DNA from: Septoria linicola
Taxonomy: Eukaryota; Ascomycota; Dothideomycetes; Mycosphaerellales; Mycosphaerellaceae
Assembly: GCA_024114885.1 (NCBI GenBank)
Contig: CP099423.1
Span: 1,054,001 to 1,118,000, forward strand
Reading direction: 5' to 3'
Length of the DNA stretch: 64,000 nt
In this document: piece by piece, positions 10,991 through 22,473 of the stretch
Position numbering within the stretch: position 1 is the first letter of the stretch
Layout: every line of letters starts with the position of its first letter
Notes under the pieces: generated by a model
What the model was told of the DNA's origin: nothing
The model's input: the letters and a program-made list of their open reading frames with translations, nothing else
Database searches by the model: none
Made by a program: the position numbers and the translations under genes

Positions 10991-13900
10991 CTATAATATA
11001 CTTTAAACTATACTAGTAGTATAGATAGATAAGCGATTAGTACTAGTGTTCGTTTATAGTTACTAATAGTCCTAAACTCCTAGAGAATTAAGTCTTTAAC
11101 TATCTTATATAGTAGTTATCGTATATAAAGGTAATTTACTTTAGAGATTATTTTATAGTAGACTTAATTAGATAAAGCACCTCTCTACAATAGTAGCTCG
11201 AGCTATTAAGACAGGTTAATTATAGCTAGACTTAAATATAGTATAACTATCTCGTAGTAGTAGCTATCGAAGGTAATATCGCTAAATTTAGCTAAAATAG
11301 TTATCTTAAGAAGCTTCTACTAGCTACTAGCGAAGCTAAGCTAGCTTATACTAGTAAGCGAGACTTATACTAGAGTATTAGGTATAGTTTTAAAGATACT
11401 ATACTAGTGTCTTAATCGAGCTAGGGTTTAAATTACGAGAGCGAATACTTAATAATTACCTATAGGAAGCTTAGAGAGACGGAGCTAGCTATCTAAGAAC
11501 CTAGACTCTACGACGAGATTATTTCCGATAAGGTAGACGACGAGCTTAGCGAGAAGACGTACGTTATCTTAGCTACTATTAATATAGTAGTAGAGAGAGC
11601 TTGTAATAAAGAAGCTATAGGCTAGTAGAAGCTAGATAATTATATTAGCGCCTATATTCTTTATAAGCGAGTTACTAATAAGATTAAACTAGTAAATATA
11701 GACATTACTATAACTAATAGCTTAAACCCTAGTAGATTAAAGAACTAGCGACAGACTTATATCGAGAAGGAAGTAGCTATACTACCTAGTACTAGATCTT
11801 ATAATAGTAAGTACTTAACTAAGAGGTTCTCGGCGATCGAGCCTAGATTACGCCTTACGCCTAAACGGCTTATAAAGTTCAAACCTAGTATAGAACTACT
11901 ACTAAAAGAGCTAGATTTGTTATACTATATACTAAGGAATCGAGAAGCTACCTTTACGTAGGACTTTACGTATTTAGGCCGAATTAATCCTAATATTACT
12001 CTACTATAGAAGATTTAGAAGATTTAGATAGTTCTTTACGAGCTATAGTAGTACCTAGGCTTTAAGCTAAATCTATCTCTACGATATATCGTAGAGGATA
12101 TACTAAGACAACGAATCTAAGCTAGAACTCTTAAGCTATACTATAGTACCTATCGAAACCTATACTTCCTTATTAGTAAGAAGATAGAGGTAGGTAAGCT
12201 AAAGAAGTACTAGTTAATTAATATAGCTTAGAAGTTTAATTAAGTTACTATAAGAGATTCGAACTTACTACCTAACGTAGAGGGTTTCTCTAAAGACTTT
12301 ACTAGTTACGTACTAGCCTCGTTAGTTAATATCTTCTCTAGATATAACTAAATTCTACTCGATAAATTATATAGAGACCTTATAGGCTTCGACTCGCTAC
12401 TAGGCTTATTATAGTAGATAACGTTACTATAGAGAGCTACGAATTCTATTACCTAATTCGTTTATATTATTAATTAAGTACTTATAGAGTATGTCTTATA
12501 TAAGGCATAGCCGTTCTTTAATAATATTAGTATTAAAGAGCCTAAGACGAAGTATAATAGTAAAGAGGTTAAACCTAGCCTCTACTATTACGTTATTAAA
12601 TATATTATAGCTATAGACGACGTTCTCTATAATATAGAACGAGCTAATATAACTATAGCTTTTAATAAGCTATAGTTTTATTACGAGTAGTTAGTAATCG
12701 TTAGTTACCTTACTAGTATTAATAGCCGCTATCTAGACTTTATAAGAGTAGCGAAGATCGAGAAATAGCTAAAACTAGAAAATTAGAAGGATATTCGAAC
12801 CTTCCTCGGCGTAGTTATATACTACCGCGTCTAGGTTAAAGGTTTCACGATTATCCTTACTCTACTATTTAAACTCTTATAGAAGGATACTAAGTTTTAA
12901 TAGACTACTAAATACTAACTAGCTAAAGATATCGTCTTAAAGGCGCTAGTTTTAGCTCTAGCTCTAGTTACTCTTAACTATAGAGAAGAAGTAGGACTTA
13001 TTATCGTAGGCGTAGATTCGAGTAGTAAAGGTTAGAGATATACGCTTTCCTAATATAACTAAGACGAGCTACTTCTTCGCTATCTAGTTCGATATAAGTC
13101 CGGCCTATTTAACCTAGTAGAAGTTAAATATAATACTAGAAAACGCGAATACCTTAGTATACTAAAGGTATTAAAGAAGCTAAAACTATAGCTATCTAGA
13201 GTATACTTCTAACTAGAGATTAATACGAATACTCTCGTTTACTAGCTTAATAAAGCTACCTCTAATTTACTAAATATAGCGATAACGCGCTAGTTAGTAT
13301 AGATCTACCTCTTCGACTTTAACGTTATATATATTCCTAGTAAGAAGTATATAGCTCTAGATTCGCTATTAAGGAAGCCTATTACGCCTAAAGATATAGA
13401 GGCTATAGAATAGGAAGAAGACGTAGATCTAATAATTAACGAGTAATTCTTCGATACCTTTTACGTTAACGCTTTCTCTATATAGGTAATTTAGAGCGAG
13501 CTACCTATAATTAATAGAATCTACTCTTAAAAGTTAATAAATATCGCTTTTATACTTATACGAATATAAAGACCTAAGAGAGTTTCTAATAACGAGTATA
13601 AGCGGTTAAAGAAGAAGTATCGGCTATTTTATATTAAGAATAACTAGCTCTAGCGCTAAGAGCGAGTAGCTAGACCTCTATAGCGAGTTGTCGATAAACC
13701 TAAAGCACGAGCTCGTATTATTAAGGTATACTATTATAAGAATAGTTATCGTAGCGCTAAATAGACGTATAATCTTATCTAGAAACGATAGTAGTAGGAT
13801 AGAGTTTAGGCTTAGATTTCGCTCGCTATTCGGTAGTATACTATTTATAGTCTTCGGTATAAGAGACAGGTACCTAGAGAACTATAGATCCCGCTCTAAG

Positions 13901-15060
13901 TTATAGTCGGCTAGAGGTAGTATATCGACGGCTTATATATCTCGAAGAACTGTTCGTTAATAGTTATACGCGAATCTCTATCGCGATAGCTAGAAGTACG
14001 TATATTCTAGTATCTAGCGAAGAGTATCTTCTTAGTATAGATAGTAAGGTTTATATAGGAAGAGATCTTTTACTAGTAGAGTACTACTATAGAGGTTATT
14101 CTCGATAACTATAAGACTAACCTTAGCGAAGTAGAGAAGCTACTACTATCGTATAGTATTAAACGTATTAATATTTCGCTATACTATCTTTAGTCTAACG
14201 CTATCGTTAAAGTCGGCTATAAGACGATATTAGACACTTACTTAAAGCTCTCTAATAGTAGCCTTTATTCGATTCGGGACTATATTCTAGTAGTACTATA
14301 GGTAGAGAGAACGATAATAGTCTCTACTACTAGCCTAACGCTATTAGAAGTAATAATTAGGTATAACGTAGTACTACTAATCGAGCTAGAATACTATACC
14401 TTCTAGATTATAGACTAGGATAAGGTTAAGACTAGAGTAGAGCTTCTTACGATTCGAGCTTAAGCTCTAGAAGCTATAGAAACGACTATAGAAGAAGGAC
14501 GACTATATTAATAGCGTCTCTAGGAATAGAACAAGGCGTACTTCGATTAATATCGCTATACGGATCTTACTATACTAAATAAAGAAGATCTCGTATTAGT
14601 ATATCGCTCTAAGTTAAAGACTAGCTTCTCTTATAAGCTTGTATTTAAGTAGGAAGGCTCTTTTAGAGTTTCTAAGGTATTATAGAGTAGTATATCGTAT
14701 AAGCTTAAGGAACTAGATAGCTCGAAATATAAGTACGTCTATAAAAGGATAGATCTTAAGAAATATATCTTTCTATAAGAAAACCTAAAGCTAGTTCTAG
14801 ATTAGGTTAAACTAGAAGAAGTACTACTACTAATAGAGAAGGTTATAGAACTAGGCCTTCTACCTAGGTATAAGTATCTATAGATCTTTATTAGTAAGCT
14901 ATTAGTAATAACTTAAGAAGAAAGAGAGAGTTATATACGCTAGCTATTAATAGAGCTTAAAGAAGAAGTAGAAGACTTAGTAAGCTAAAGGCTAAAGCTA
15001 GCCTAGTAGAGCTAAAGAAGTAGAAATTCGATAGGCGATACTTAATTAGAGGTATAAGCT
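10980..15060 (+). pseudogene. Gypsy A pol relic: reverse transcriptase, RNase H, integrase
   Basis: Frame 1 can be followed for about 1,360 codons with RIP stops. Recognisable parts in order: FTYLGRINPNITLL (11950-12005); the fungal Gypsy RT block with TLKLYYSTYRNLYFLISKK, VTIRDSNLLPNVEGFS and LVNIFSRYN (12120-12360); RNase H with ATNSIT, TLVY, SNLLNIAITR and IYIPSKKYIALDSLLRKP (to about 13380); an integrase zinc/core region (13540-14400); and a C-terminal chromo-like region ending near 15060. In many fungal relatives the element ends here; in this family a spacer, a hairpin and a further long frame follow. Confidence 0.8.
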
Positions 15061-15120
15061 AAGATCTAGCTACTAAAGCCTAGCCTCTACTATAAAAGAG
15101 CTAATCTTCTTAAGTCTATA

Positions 15121-15383
15121 CTATCTTAAGCGCTTCTTTTATTCCTAGAGCTACTATTAAGCTCTAATCGGACTATCCTAAGCGCTTCTTTTAGTCCTAA
15201 AGCTACTATCGAGCTCTAATTAGAGCTTCCTAAGCTTATAATTTACTAGACTAGTAGAAATCTAGCTAAATCTTAGCTATCCTAAGTACTTCTTTTATTT
15301 CTAGAGCTACTATCGAGCTCTAATCTAAGCTTCCTAAGCTTCTGTTTTACTAGATTAGTAGAAATCTAGCTAATTCTAACTAT
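15121..15383 (+). repeat. about 100-bp tandem repeats in the Gypsy A spacer
   Basis: Two units of 104 and 103 bp (15177-15280 and 15281-15383) plus a shortened one (15121-15176). Each has CCTAAG..CTTCTTTTA..CTACTATCGAGCTCTAAT; the full units also carry TAGAAATCTAGCTAA. The same array is present, reversed, at about 59040-59310 in copy B. The remaining spacer (15384-16070) shows a weaker duplication around CTCTTTTCTA and no clear frame. Confidence 0.75.
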
Positions 15384-16073
15384 CTCGATACTATTTTCTA
15401 TAGCTAAGATAAGTATCTATATAGCTAATTACTTTCTTAAGCTTAACTTTCGAGTATAGATTTTATATCTACTAGCTAACCTACTATCCTACTCCTTTTT
15501 CTAGATTCTAAGCCTACTATTACTATAAAAGTTAGCTGTTCCGAGCTACTTTCTACTACTAGGTCTTAAAATCTAAGCTAGATCTATACCTCTAAAGCTC
15601 TTTTCTACTAGTGATTTCTAAGGTAGTACTACGATCTACCTTTCTAGAGCTCTTTTCTATTACTAATTAGCGAAGTAAGATAATAATTTTCTATTCTAAA
15701 GGCTCTTCTACTACTAACTTTTATCTAACTAAAGGATTCGCTAAAAAAGTTAGTTTCTAGTAAAGAATTCTTAAAGTTTAAGGTTTTTTAGCCTACCTAG
15801 AGGCGAAGAAGCTTGAATCTTTAGTAATAGCGGCTCTAATCGCTCCTTCCTAGCTATTAATTATAGCGCTAGCGGTCTCTTATAATATAGAAAGCGCGAT
15901 CTAGTAAGCTAACTAGGTATATAGAAAATAAGGCTTTTTTAAGTTAGTAGAGGTAACGACGATAGTATCTAAGTCTTAGTCCTTATTAGTAATAGTAAGG
16001 TATATACTATAGTAGTTAGTAGTAGCGTTAGTAGTATACGATAGCTATAGAAGCGTTAAAGTAAAGTAAACTT

Positions 16074-16100
16074 TTAGTTGTCTTTTTAAATAATAACTAA
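16074..16100 (+). other. hairpin 2 of Gypsy A (between pol spacer and extra frame)
   Basis: TTAGTTGTC and AATAACTAA arms flank a short T/A loop. In copy B (58326-58352) the arms are perfect 9-mers, TTAGTTATC and GATAACTAA. Confidence 0.65.
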
Positions 16101-16199
16101 AACTTATATAACTAAGCTCTATATATAGACCTCTAATCCTAATAGTAGTTACGCTACTATAATAAGATATATAATTAGGCTACTTTTACGCTCTAAACG

Positions 16200-19100
16200 A
16201 TCTCTTCTTTCTTATTAACTATTAATTAGTTACTATAGAGCCTTACTTCTATTAAGGTCGATTCTTATCCTTCGTTACTACCTAGTAACGCTATATAGCT
16301 ATTTATATATATAAGTAGTAACTAATATAATAGAAAACTCTATAACCGGTTACGCGCTCGACTCTTCTCGCTATTTAAGTTACTCGTTACTAGTTACGCG
16401 CTTTATATTACTCTAAGCTACTAATACGACTATTTAAAGACGTTCTCTTTCTCTATCGCGTATAAAGAATAAGACTTCCTCTTTCTAGCGCTCTTTAATA
16501 CCTAAACGCTTATTAAGACTAGCGCCCTTACCTTCTACCTTACCTATTCGAAGTCCTATATAAGAACTACTTAGATAAGAGTCTCTAAAGAAACGATAAA
16601 AGATAGCTTCTTTAAGTTCTATATAAGATATAGCGCTTTCTTATACTAATCGCGAAGGCTCTCTCGTTAGTTTCTAGCCTTTAAGTAGACCTCTTACTAG
16701 TATAACAAACCTTAATAACGCTACTAAAGCTATTCTATCGCTAGAAACACTATAAGACTAAGAGGAGAGCGTCGACTTAGTACTTAAGTAAGTCGAGGAA
16801 GTAAACGATAAAATAAAGATTAGTATATTTAACTTCTTTAAACGCCTCTTAACTAAGATTTTACTAAAGTACCTTAACGCGTAGAGTATAAAGCGCGATA
16901 ATATAAAGAAGATACGCTAAGAAGGCTAAGACTTAGTAAAGAAGAGAAACTTAATTTAGTAGTAGCTATATATAGAGTTTAGGTACGAGTAAAACTTTCT
17001 CTTCTTTAACTAAGTCTTATATAATAAAGAGATACTTAGGAACCTTTGTTAATAGTTAAATAAGTATAAAGGCGTCTTTAAAGAGAGCGAGCCTAAAGAC
17101 TAGATCTTCTTAGCGTAGTAAAAACGAGATCGTTTCTATTAGTAGATAGCGAATATATTCTCTCGTAGCTAGTACTTTTAGCTATAGAAGAGTAAGAAGA
17201 CTCCTAGCTTATAGAGCTTAGGCTTTATTAATATAAACTTAGATAGAAGACGCTACTAGAACAAGTTTAAGAAGAAGCTCTTATAGGTTAACGTCTTTAG
17301 CTATAAGATAAGAGAGGCACGCCTAGAGGTAGGCTATAAGCTTAATTAGTATAGATTTATAGTTAAGCTTACTAAGAGAGAGCGTAAAGGAGAGACCTTC
17401 GAAGAACCGACCTACGTGTTCCTAGTAGTAGAGAAGTAGCTCTTAATATCCTATAGACTATTACCTCCTTCTAGAAATCTAAGATCTAATAGACGACTTT
17501 CCTCCTCTACGCCTAAGAGCCTATCCTTATCTAGTCCTACTTGAAACTCTAGTTAAGGAGAAGAAGGTAGCCTACTTACGACTCTAGAGCCTCGTCCTAG
17601 AGATTCTATATTACCTAGTACTATATAGAGGCTAAAAGCTTAGTTAGAGAAGTTAACGCTAAGCTCTATAAAGAAGCCTACGCTCGTCCTTTATAAAAAC
17701 GAGAGGCTTACTAGAATTCGCGCTAGAGAAACTATTATTACCTCGATCGAAACTTCTCTTATACTAAGTACTTTAGGTAATAGCGATCCTATATAAGACT
17801 AAGTTTTACCTATAACGGAGCTACTACCGGGTCCGTAACGCCTATTACTAATCGTACTAGAAGATAATAGCGGAGTTAAGCTAGAGAGCGACTCGGAGCC
17901 TAATCTACGTTACTAGGCTTATATAAAGGATAGTATTACCTCTAAAGTCTACTACTATATAATCGTTAGTAAGGCTCTTAAAGAAGTCGATAATATCTAG
18001 GAGAAGAAGAAAGTAGCTAAGAGCTACGCTTTAATTAATATTCTTTCGTACCTTAGCTAGCCTCTTTATAAAGAATATATAGCTAAGATAGGTAATACTA
18101 TAGGTTTAAAGCTACTAAAGATAGTTAAAGTAACGTATACTCTCTACTAGCGTATTATTTAGATAGGTAGTATAGCCGATCTCTAAGCTCTTATCGCCTA
18201 GAATACTTAAAACTAGACGTAGTTTAAGCTAGAAGCGAATACTTTCTTCTCTAAGCCTATAGGACGTACTCGTCGTAGTAAGAAGGATACTAATACTTAG
18301 GAACTAGAGGACGATATTAACGCTCTAATACGTAAGATAGGTAGAAGCTATCTCGGACCCTTTTAGTTTATAGTAACTAAAGTAGACTTGAAGGTTACTT
18401 CTAATATCTATTAGAAGGCTTAGGAGCTCTTAGACTATAATAGTAATAAGGGTACCTAGACCGATTATAGCTTCCTCTTTTATTCTTTTTCTACTAGAGG
18501 CCTATTTTAGATCCTAGACTCTTTACTCGAAGCTATATAGTAGGAGTTTATAGTATATCGATAGTATAATATAGCTATTAGTTAGTATAGTTAGTCTCGT
18601 AGTATATAGTACTCGCTATCCTAATAGCTTCTTCGCTAGTATCCTCTACTATAGCTATATTAGCTAGTTACTACTCTATATACGACTATTAAATACGTAG
18701 CCTACCTATCTACTACCTTTTATATCTTCGACGATAAGGCTAGTTCTAACTACCCTAATAGCTTCTAGTATATCGCCTTAAACGAGAATATACTACTTAA
18801 GGAGAAGGGCCTTAATTAGGTTTAGTTTACGATCTCTCTAGACGATACTAGCGATAGAGGACGACTTTTACTAACCTCTAACGTAGTTAGTAACGAGCTC
18901 TTTAACTCTAAGGAGGCGAAGTAGCTAGTAAGGCGTATTATCTCTAATAAGTAAAGCTATAGTATAGGCTTCGTCGAGACTATAGCTCTAGTAATTACTA
19001 ACGATATAAAAGCTAACCTTAATCTTAGTTAGAAGAATCCTTATACTAAAGCGGGCTCGCTAGTTATTTTATACTCCTATATCCCTTAGTAGTATACTCG

Positions 19101-19635
19101 TATAAGCGAAGAGTATTATATAATTCCGATAGTATTTCTAGCCTACTCTAAGAGTTAAGCGTTAGATAAGTTACCTAATAGTAATCGTATTAACGTTTCT
19201 ATAGTCTATAGCGTATATCTCTATCGCGAGCGAATACCCTTTATAGCTTTAGGTACTATATACCCTATACGAGTAATAAAACCTTTCGCTACTAAGGTAC
19301 TTCTAACTAGCCTAGGCCCGATTTCTAATATCTTAGTAGGCCGAGTTCTATAAGCGGATTAGGTAGTAAGTATAGAGATAAAGAAGCTCTTTAGTATAAG
19401 TAAGGAGGAGTTTAAGGTCTATATAGCTAAATAGTAGACTATAGCTAAAGCTTAATTCGATACTACCTACGCTATAGCTATAGATATTAAGGAGTATATA
19501 TTTAGCGAAGCTAGCTTTATAAGCGTAGATAGTAACTTAGGAGTATTAGTATCGAAGAAGAGAGAGGCTATTCCTAAGAAGATCTCTAAGAATATAGTAG
19601 AAGAGTAGCGTCTAGCGAATAATAATTAGATCTAA
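16200..19635 (+). pseudogene. long unrecognised reading frame after pol in Gypsy A (ORF3)
   Basis: Frame 1 stays readable for about 1,100 codons. Breaks are TAG/TAA at plausible Q or W codons, with a single TGA near 17540. The start is uncertain (16100-16440). The N-terminal third is charged and helical (for example VEEVNDKIKISIFNFFKRLL and YKGVFKESEPKD). The middle is Ser/Pro/Thr-rich (PPSRNLRSNRRLSSSTPKS). The C-terminal third has IGRSYLGPF, FIVTKVDLKVTSN, YVAYLSTTFYIFDDKASSN, TISLDDTSDRGRLLLTSNVV and RVIKPFATKVLLTSLGPIS. I see no signal peptide, membrane segment or known domain. It sits in the env position, but nothing marks it as an envelope gene. Copy B has the same frame (minus strand, 48490-58230 without C2). 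Confidence 0.7.
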
Positions 19636-19649
19636 GAAGGTGTTTTTAG

Positions 19650-19674
19650 TAGTTATCGTTAAAAAAGGTAACTA
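19650..19674 (+). other. hairpin 3 of Gypsy A (after the extra frame)
   Basis: TAGTTATC and GGTAACTA arms around GTTAAAAAA, about 15 bases after the putative end of the extra frame. Copy B has the equivalent at 48453-48477. Confidence 0.6.
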
Positions 19675-19796
19675 TTTAATAGGCCTCTAATTAAAAGTTT
19701 AATAGACTTTAATAGAAAAACTAGCTAGTTTTAAGTAATTCTAAGAAGGCTCTATAGGTAGTTAGGTATCTAGTTAGATACTAAGAAAGAGAGGAT

Positions 19797-20076
19797 TAAT
19801 AAGGTAAAGGCCTACCTATATACTATACTTAGTAACTTTAGTATAAAAGTAAGGTAGTAGCTCGTTTCTAAGATAGTAATATTTACTCTACTTAATTAAT
19901 TTAATATCCTACGGTCCTAGTATAAGGCTCTTAGTCCTAGAGCTACTAGTTTAAGCTCGTTACTACTAGTTAATATACGTATTATAAGACTATTACTCTC
20001 TAAACAGGTCTTATTCTATAATAGCTACTCTTATACCTACCTAGGAGGTTAGTATTAGAGTAGTTATTATCTATTA
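19797..20076 (+). repeat. Gypsy A 3' LTR
   Basis: 280 bp, partner of 6828-7107. A purine tract (AAGAAAGAGAGGA) just upstream is a good polypurine tract for plus-strand priming. It is followed by CTAG, the target duplication. Confidence 0.85.
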
Positions 20077-20285
20077 CTAGATAGGTACGAGATAACTATT
20101 TCGACAAAACAGTCTAGACATTTATAGATATAGTAGAGATAGTTAGTAGCGAGACTTAGCTATCTACTAGAGTACTAATAGAATAGTTCTACTAAAAAAA
20201 CATAGTTATACTCTCCTAGTAATTCGTATCCTTAGGTTTTTATATAAACCTAGTAGGCTTATCTAGACTAGTCTATAAGTAAGTA

Positions 20286-22433
20286 GAAGTGTTCTATATG
20301 TGACGCTTAACCCTACGTAACGCTTATATTTTAATACTCGCGAACTTATAGTAGTATTATTTCGATACGTTAGTATAAGCTTAATTTAAGACGCCTTATA
20401 ATAGTTAGTATCTTAAAAGAAGCCTAATATCTTAGAGGCTTCGCGCAAATTCAATATAGAGCGAACGTATCTTAGTAAGGTATAGAATAGTATAGCTTCT
20501 TCGATAGCTACTAAGCTAGAGAGTTAATAAGTATTAAATAAACCTTAAGAGGCCTATTGAATTAAATATCTTAATAAACTTACTACGCTAGGCATTCTAC
20601 CGACTCCTACTATACTTCGGACGTTTATAGAAGGTATCTATAGTCGAGAGCTGTCTAAAAACTAGCCTTATCGCTTCGTAGTACGATATCTAAACAGATT
20701 ATCCTTAAGATACCTCTAATTACTAGATAAAGCTAGAGCTAAGGTAGAGAATTACGACGACTATCTCGTATTCTATACGATATTAGAGAGTAAGATTAAG
20801 TAGTATAGTATATAGAAGAGTAATATCTATAACGTAGATAAGAAGAGAGTTATAGTTAGGTTTATATAACGAGCTAAAAGGATATTTACTAAGCGTAGCG
20901 GGTATACTTAAGGCCTTACGAAATTAATATAAGACGGTAATAGAGAATAGATTATAATACTTGCCTATATATACGCTAATAAGACGTAGATACCTCTCGC
21001 CTTAATATATAAAGCTGTTTCTAGTAATATCTAAGACTCCTAGTTATAGGATTTTAACTATATATAGTATATAGCTTTCTTTACTTCGTCTTCTAATAGC
21101 TAGACAGATAATAAGATAGGACTAGTATAGCTATAAGAGGTATTTAAACGATATACTAAAGAGAAGGCTCGCTATAGTAGAGACTAGAAGCTATTAATAC
21201 TAGATAGCTATAGTTTGTACGTTAGTATAGACTTTATCGACTAGGCTCTTAAACACTATATTCTATTATATATGTTTCCGCCTTATATTACTTATAAACT
21301 ATAGCCCTTAGACGTATTACTATTTAGTCTACTTACTATAGCTTATTATAAGAGATTAGACTATTATATAATATAATATTAGGAGCTGTCTACTATCTTA
21401 AAACGTAACTTCTTTAGGCTATTCTAGCTAGTATAGAACGACGCCTTTATAGCTAGTAATATAGCTAGTAGGTAGCGTAAGACAGGCCTTATACTATACG
21501 ATCTATAGCTAGTATTATTAATATTTAATAACGCTTTAAGGTAGTAAGATTCCTACGACTTAATACGGCTATAGTCTTCTAGTAGCTCTATACTCTCTAC
21601 TAGTAATACGAGGGCTATTTAGGCACTTGTTATAAAGGCGATAGGTATCGTAATACGCGAAGCTATAACTATTAATAATACTATCGCTCGTAAGCTATAA
21701 GATATAGTCTAATAACTTATAACCGAGGTAGCTCTACTTAGAGCTAAGAATAAGGGCTTTAAGGAGGCTCTTAATAATAAGAAGAAGAAGCGATAACGTA
21801 GTAAGATACTAATCGAAGAGATACGTACTAAAGGTAACTAGGGAGGCGTATTTTAGTCGCCTACTAAGGTTAATAGAGCTAAGGAGCTACTATAAGCTAG
21901 AGACTAAGCTAAATTAGATAAGAAGTAGCTTAAGGCTTAGAAGAAGAAGTAATAATAGCTTAAAACTATATAGGCTCGTATCGTAATAGAGTAACGTACT
22001 ATTAAACGATTATAAGCGAAAAAGGAAAAAGCTAAGAAATAACGATAATATACTATCTATAAGGTATTCGATAAACAGGTAAAGGAGTATAACTAATAGC
22101 TCTATACTGAATTATAGGCCTTAGCGAAGCCTACTATACGTTGTAAATATGTTACTTTAGCTAAGAAGTTAGAGTAACCTATCTTTAAAGCTAAAGTATC
22201 GAATAAGCTAGCAAAGCTAGTAGTAAGACAGCGAAGGAAGAAATAGCTATAACTAAGCCGTATAGTAACACTATAAGTTGACTTTAATAAGCTAAGTATA
22301 TAGCGTATCTAATATAATTAGAATTATCTTATTTAGACTATTACTTATTAAGATAAATAACTCTAAACATTGCGATAATATTACTAAGATTATAAGCGTT
22401 ACGTAGGGTTAAGCGTCACGCGTAGACTACTTC
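20286..22433 (+). mobile_element. Fot1/Pogo-type DNA transposon 2 (RIPed)
   Basis: A 2148-bp element flanked by TA (20284-20285 and 22434-22435). Ends start GAAGT like Pogo 1, and both then share GTGACGCTTAACCCTACG and TAACGCTTATA in inverted orientation. The transposase on the plus strand (about 20400-22270) reads SISIDFIDQAL-like and a THxLQPLDV-like site near 21295-21320. It diverges enough from Pogo 1 to be a separate subfamily. It separates the dynamin-like relic from a hAT remnant. Confidence 0.8.
20400..22270 (+). pseudogene. Pogo/Fot1 transposase relic 2
   Basis: Plus-strand frame with TAG/TAA breaks. It contains NVDKKRVIVRFI (catalytic region), LILDSYSLYVSIDFID, an ITYKL-stop-PLDV segment (usual HTTHLLQPLDV) and a Lys/Gln-rich C-terminal tail, in the same order as Pogo 1. 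DNA-level identity to Pogo 1 is only partial. Confidence 0.65.
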
Positions 22434-22437
22434 TAAC

Positions 22438-22461
22438 GTAAGTAAAGATATCTTTACTTAC
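22438..22461. repeat. 24-bp perfect palindrome in a GTAA-rich tract
   Basis: The 24 bases are their own reverse complement, centred on GATATC, with GTAAGTAAA arms. Further ACTTACTTACTT repeats run to about 22470. It lies 2 bp from the right TA of Pogo 2 and before a hAT-like end at 22474. Confidence 0.7.
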
Positions 22462-22473
22462 TTACTTACTATT

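Larger units (their letters stand above)
6828..20076 (+). mobile_element. Ty3/Gypsy LTR retrotransposon A, 13.25 kb, with extra reading frames
   Basis: Two 280-bp LTRs (6828-7107 and 19797-20076) bound a 12.7-kb interior. CTAG precedes the left LTR (6824-6827) and follows the right one (20077-20080), a target duplication of 4 bp (5 bp if an ambiguous A is counted). Order on the plus strand: possible small frame (7110-7735), hairpin, gag-protease (8045-about 10990), pol (about 10980-15060), spacer with tandem repeats, hairpin, long extra frame (about 16200-19635), hairpin, LTR. RIP has removed nearly every CA and TG while CG remains common. Fungal Gypsy elements are usually 5-8 kb, so this one is unusually long. 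The second copy at 48052-59490 repeats the 3' half in the same order. Confidence 0.85.
3986..20285 (-). pseudogene. dynamin-like GTPase gene, C-terminal half, split by Pogo and Gypsy insertions
   Basis: Joining the minus-strand pieces 20285-20081, 6827-6286 and 4147-3986 gives one frame. It reads GYELLGEYNYVFLVELF (canonical dynamin has RGxELPGxxN...GELF), then WLSLA-like and CLDCFVEIV in the stalk. The GTPase effector domain follows, with EARATLVAYYKVG, YYQVIERYLLREL, the expected LFS segment and LKETIEKRERLRRF. Frame is kept across the Pogo site only if a single TA is retained, leading to YTTLEECLLELP and a stop at 3986-3988. Pieces 6286-6827 and 20081-20285 are RIPed, with TAG/TAA where W or Q is expected; 3986-4147 is not. 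The N-terminal GTPase domain is absent: upstream of 20285 the sequence runs into a Pogo element and then hAT DNA. Dynamin-like GTPases remodel membranes, and fungal genomes carry many accessory paralogs. Confidence 0.7.

Noticed and set aside
13688..13906. Open frame of 72 codons as a gene.
   Set aside because: It overlaps the integrase relic of Gypsy A in another frame and is low-complexity.
6828..20076. The two distant LTRs could belong to separate elements or solo LTRs that happen to flank unrelated repeats.
   Set aside because: The same tetranucleotide flanks the outer ends, the dynamin frame continues across them, and copy B shows the same order from pol to LTR.
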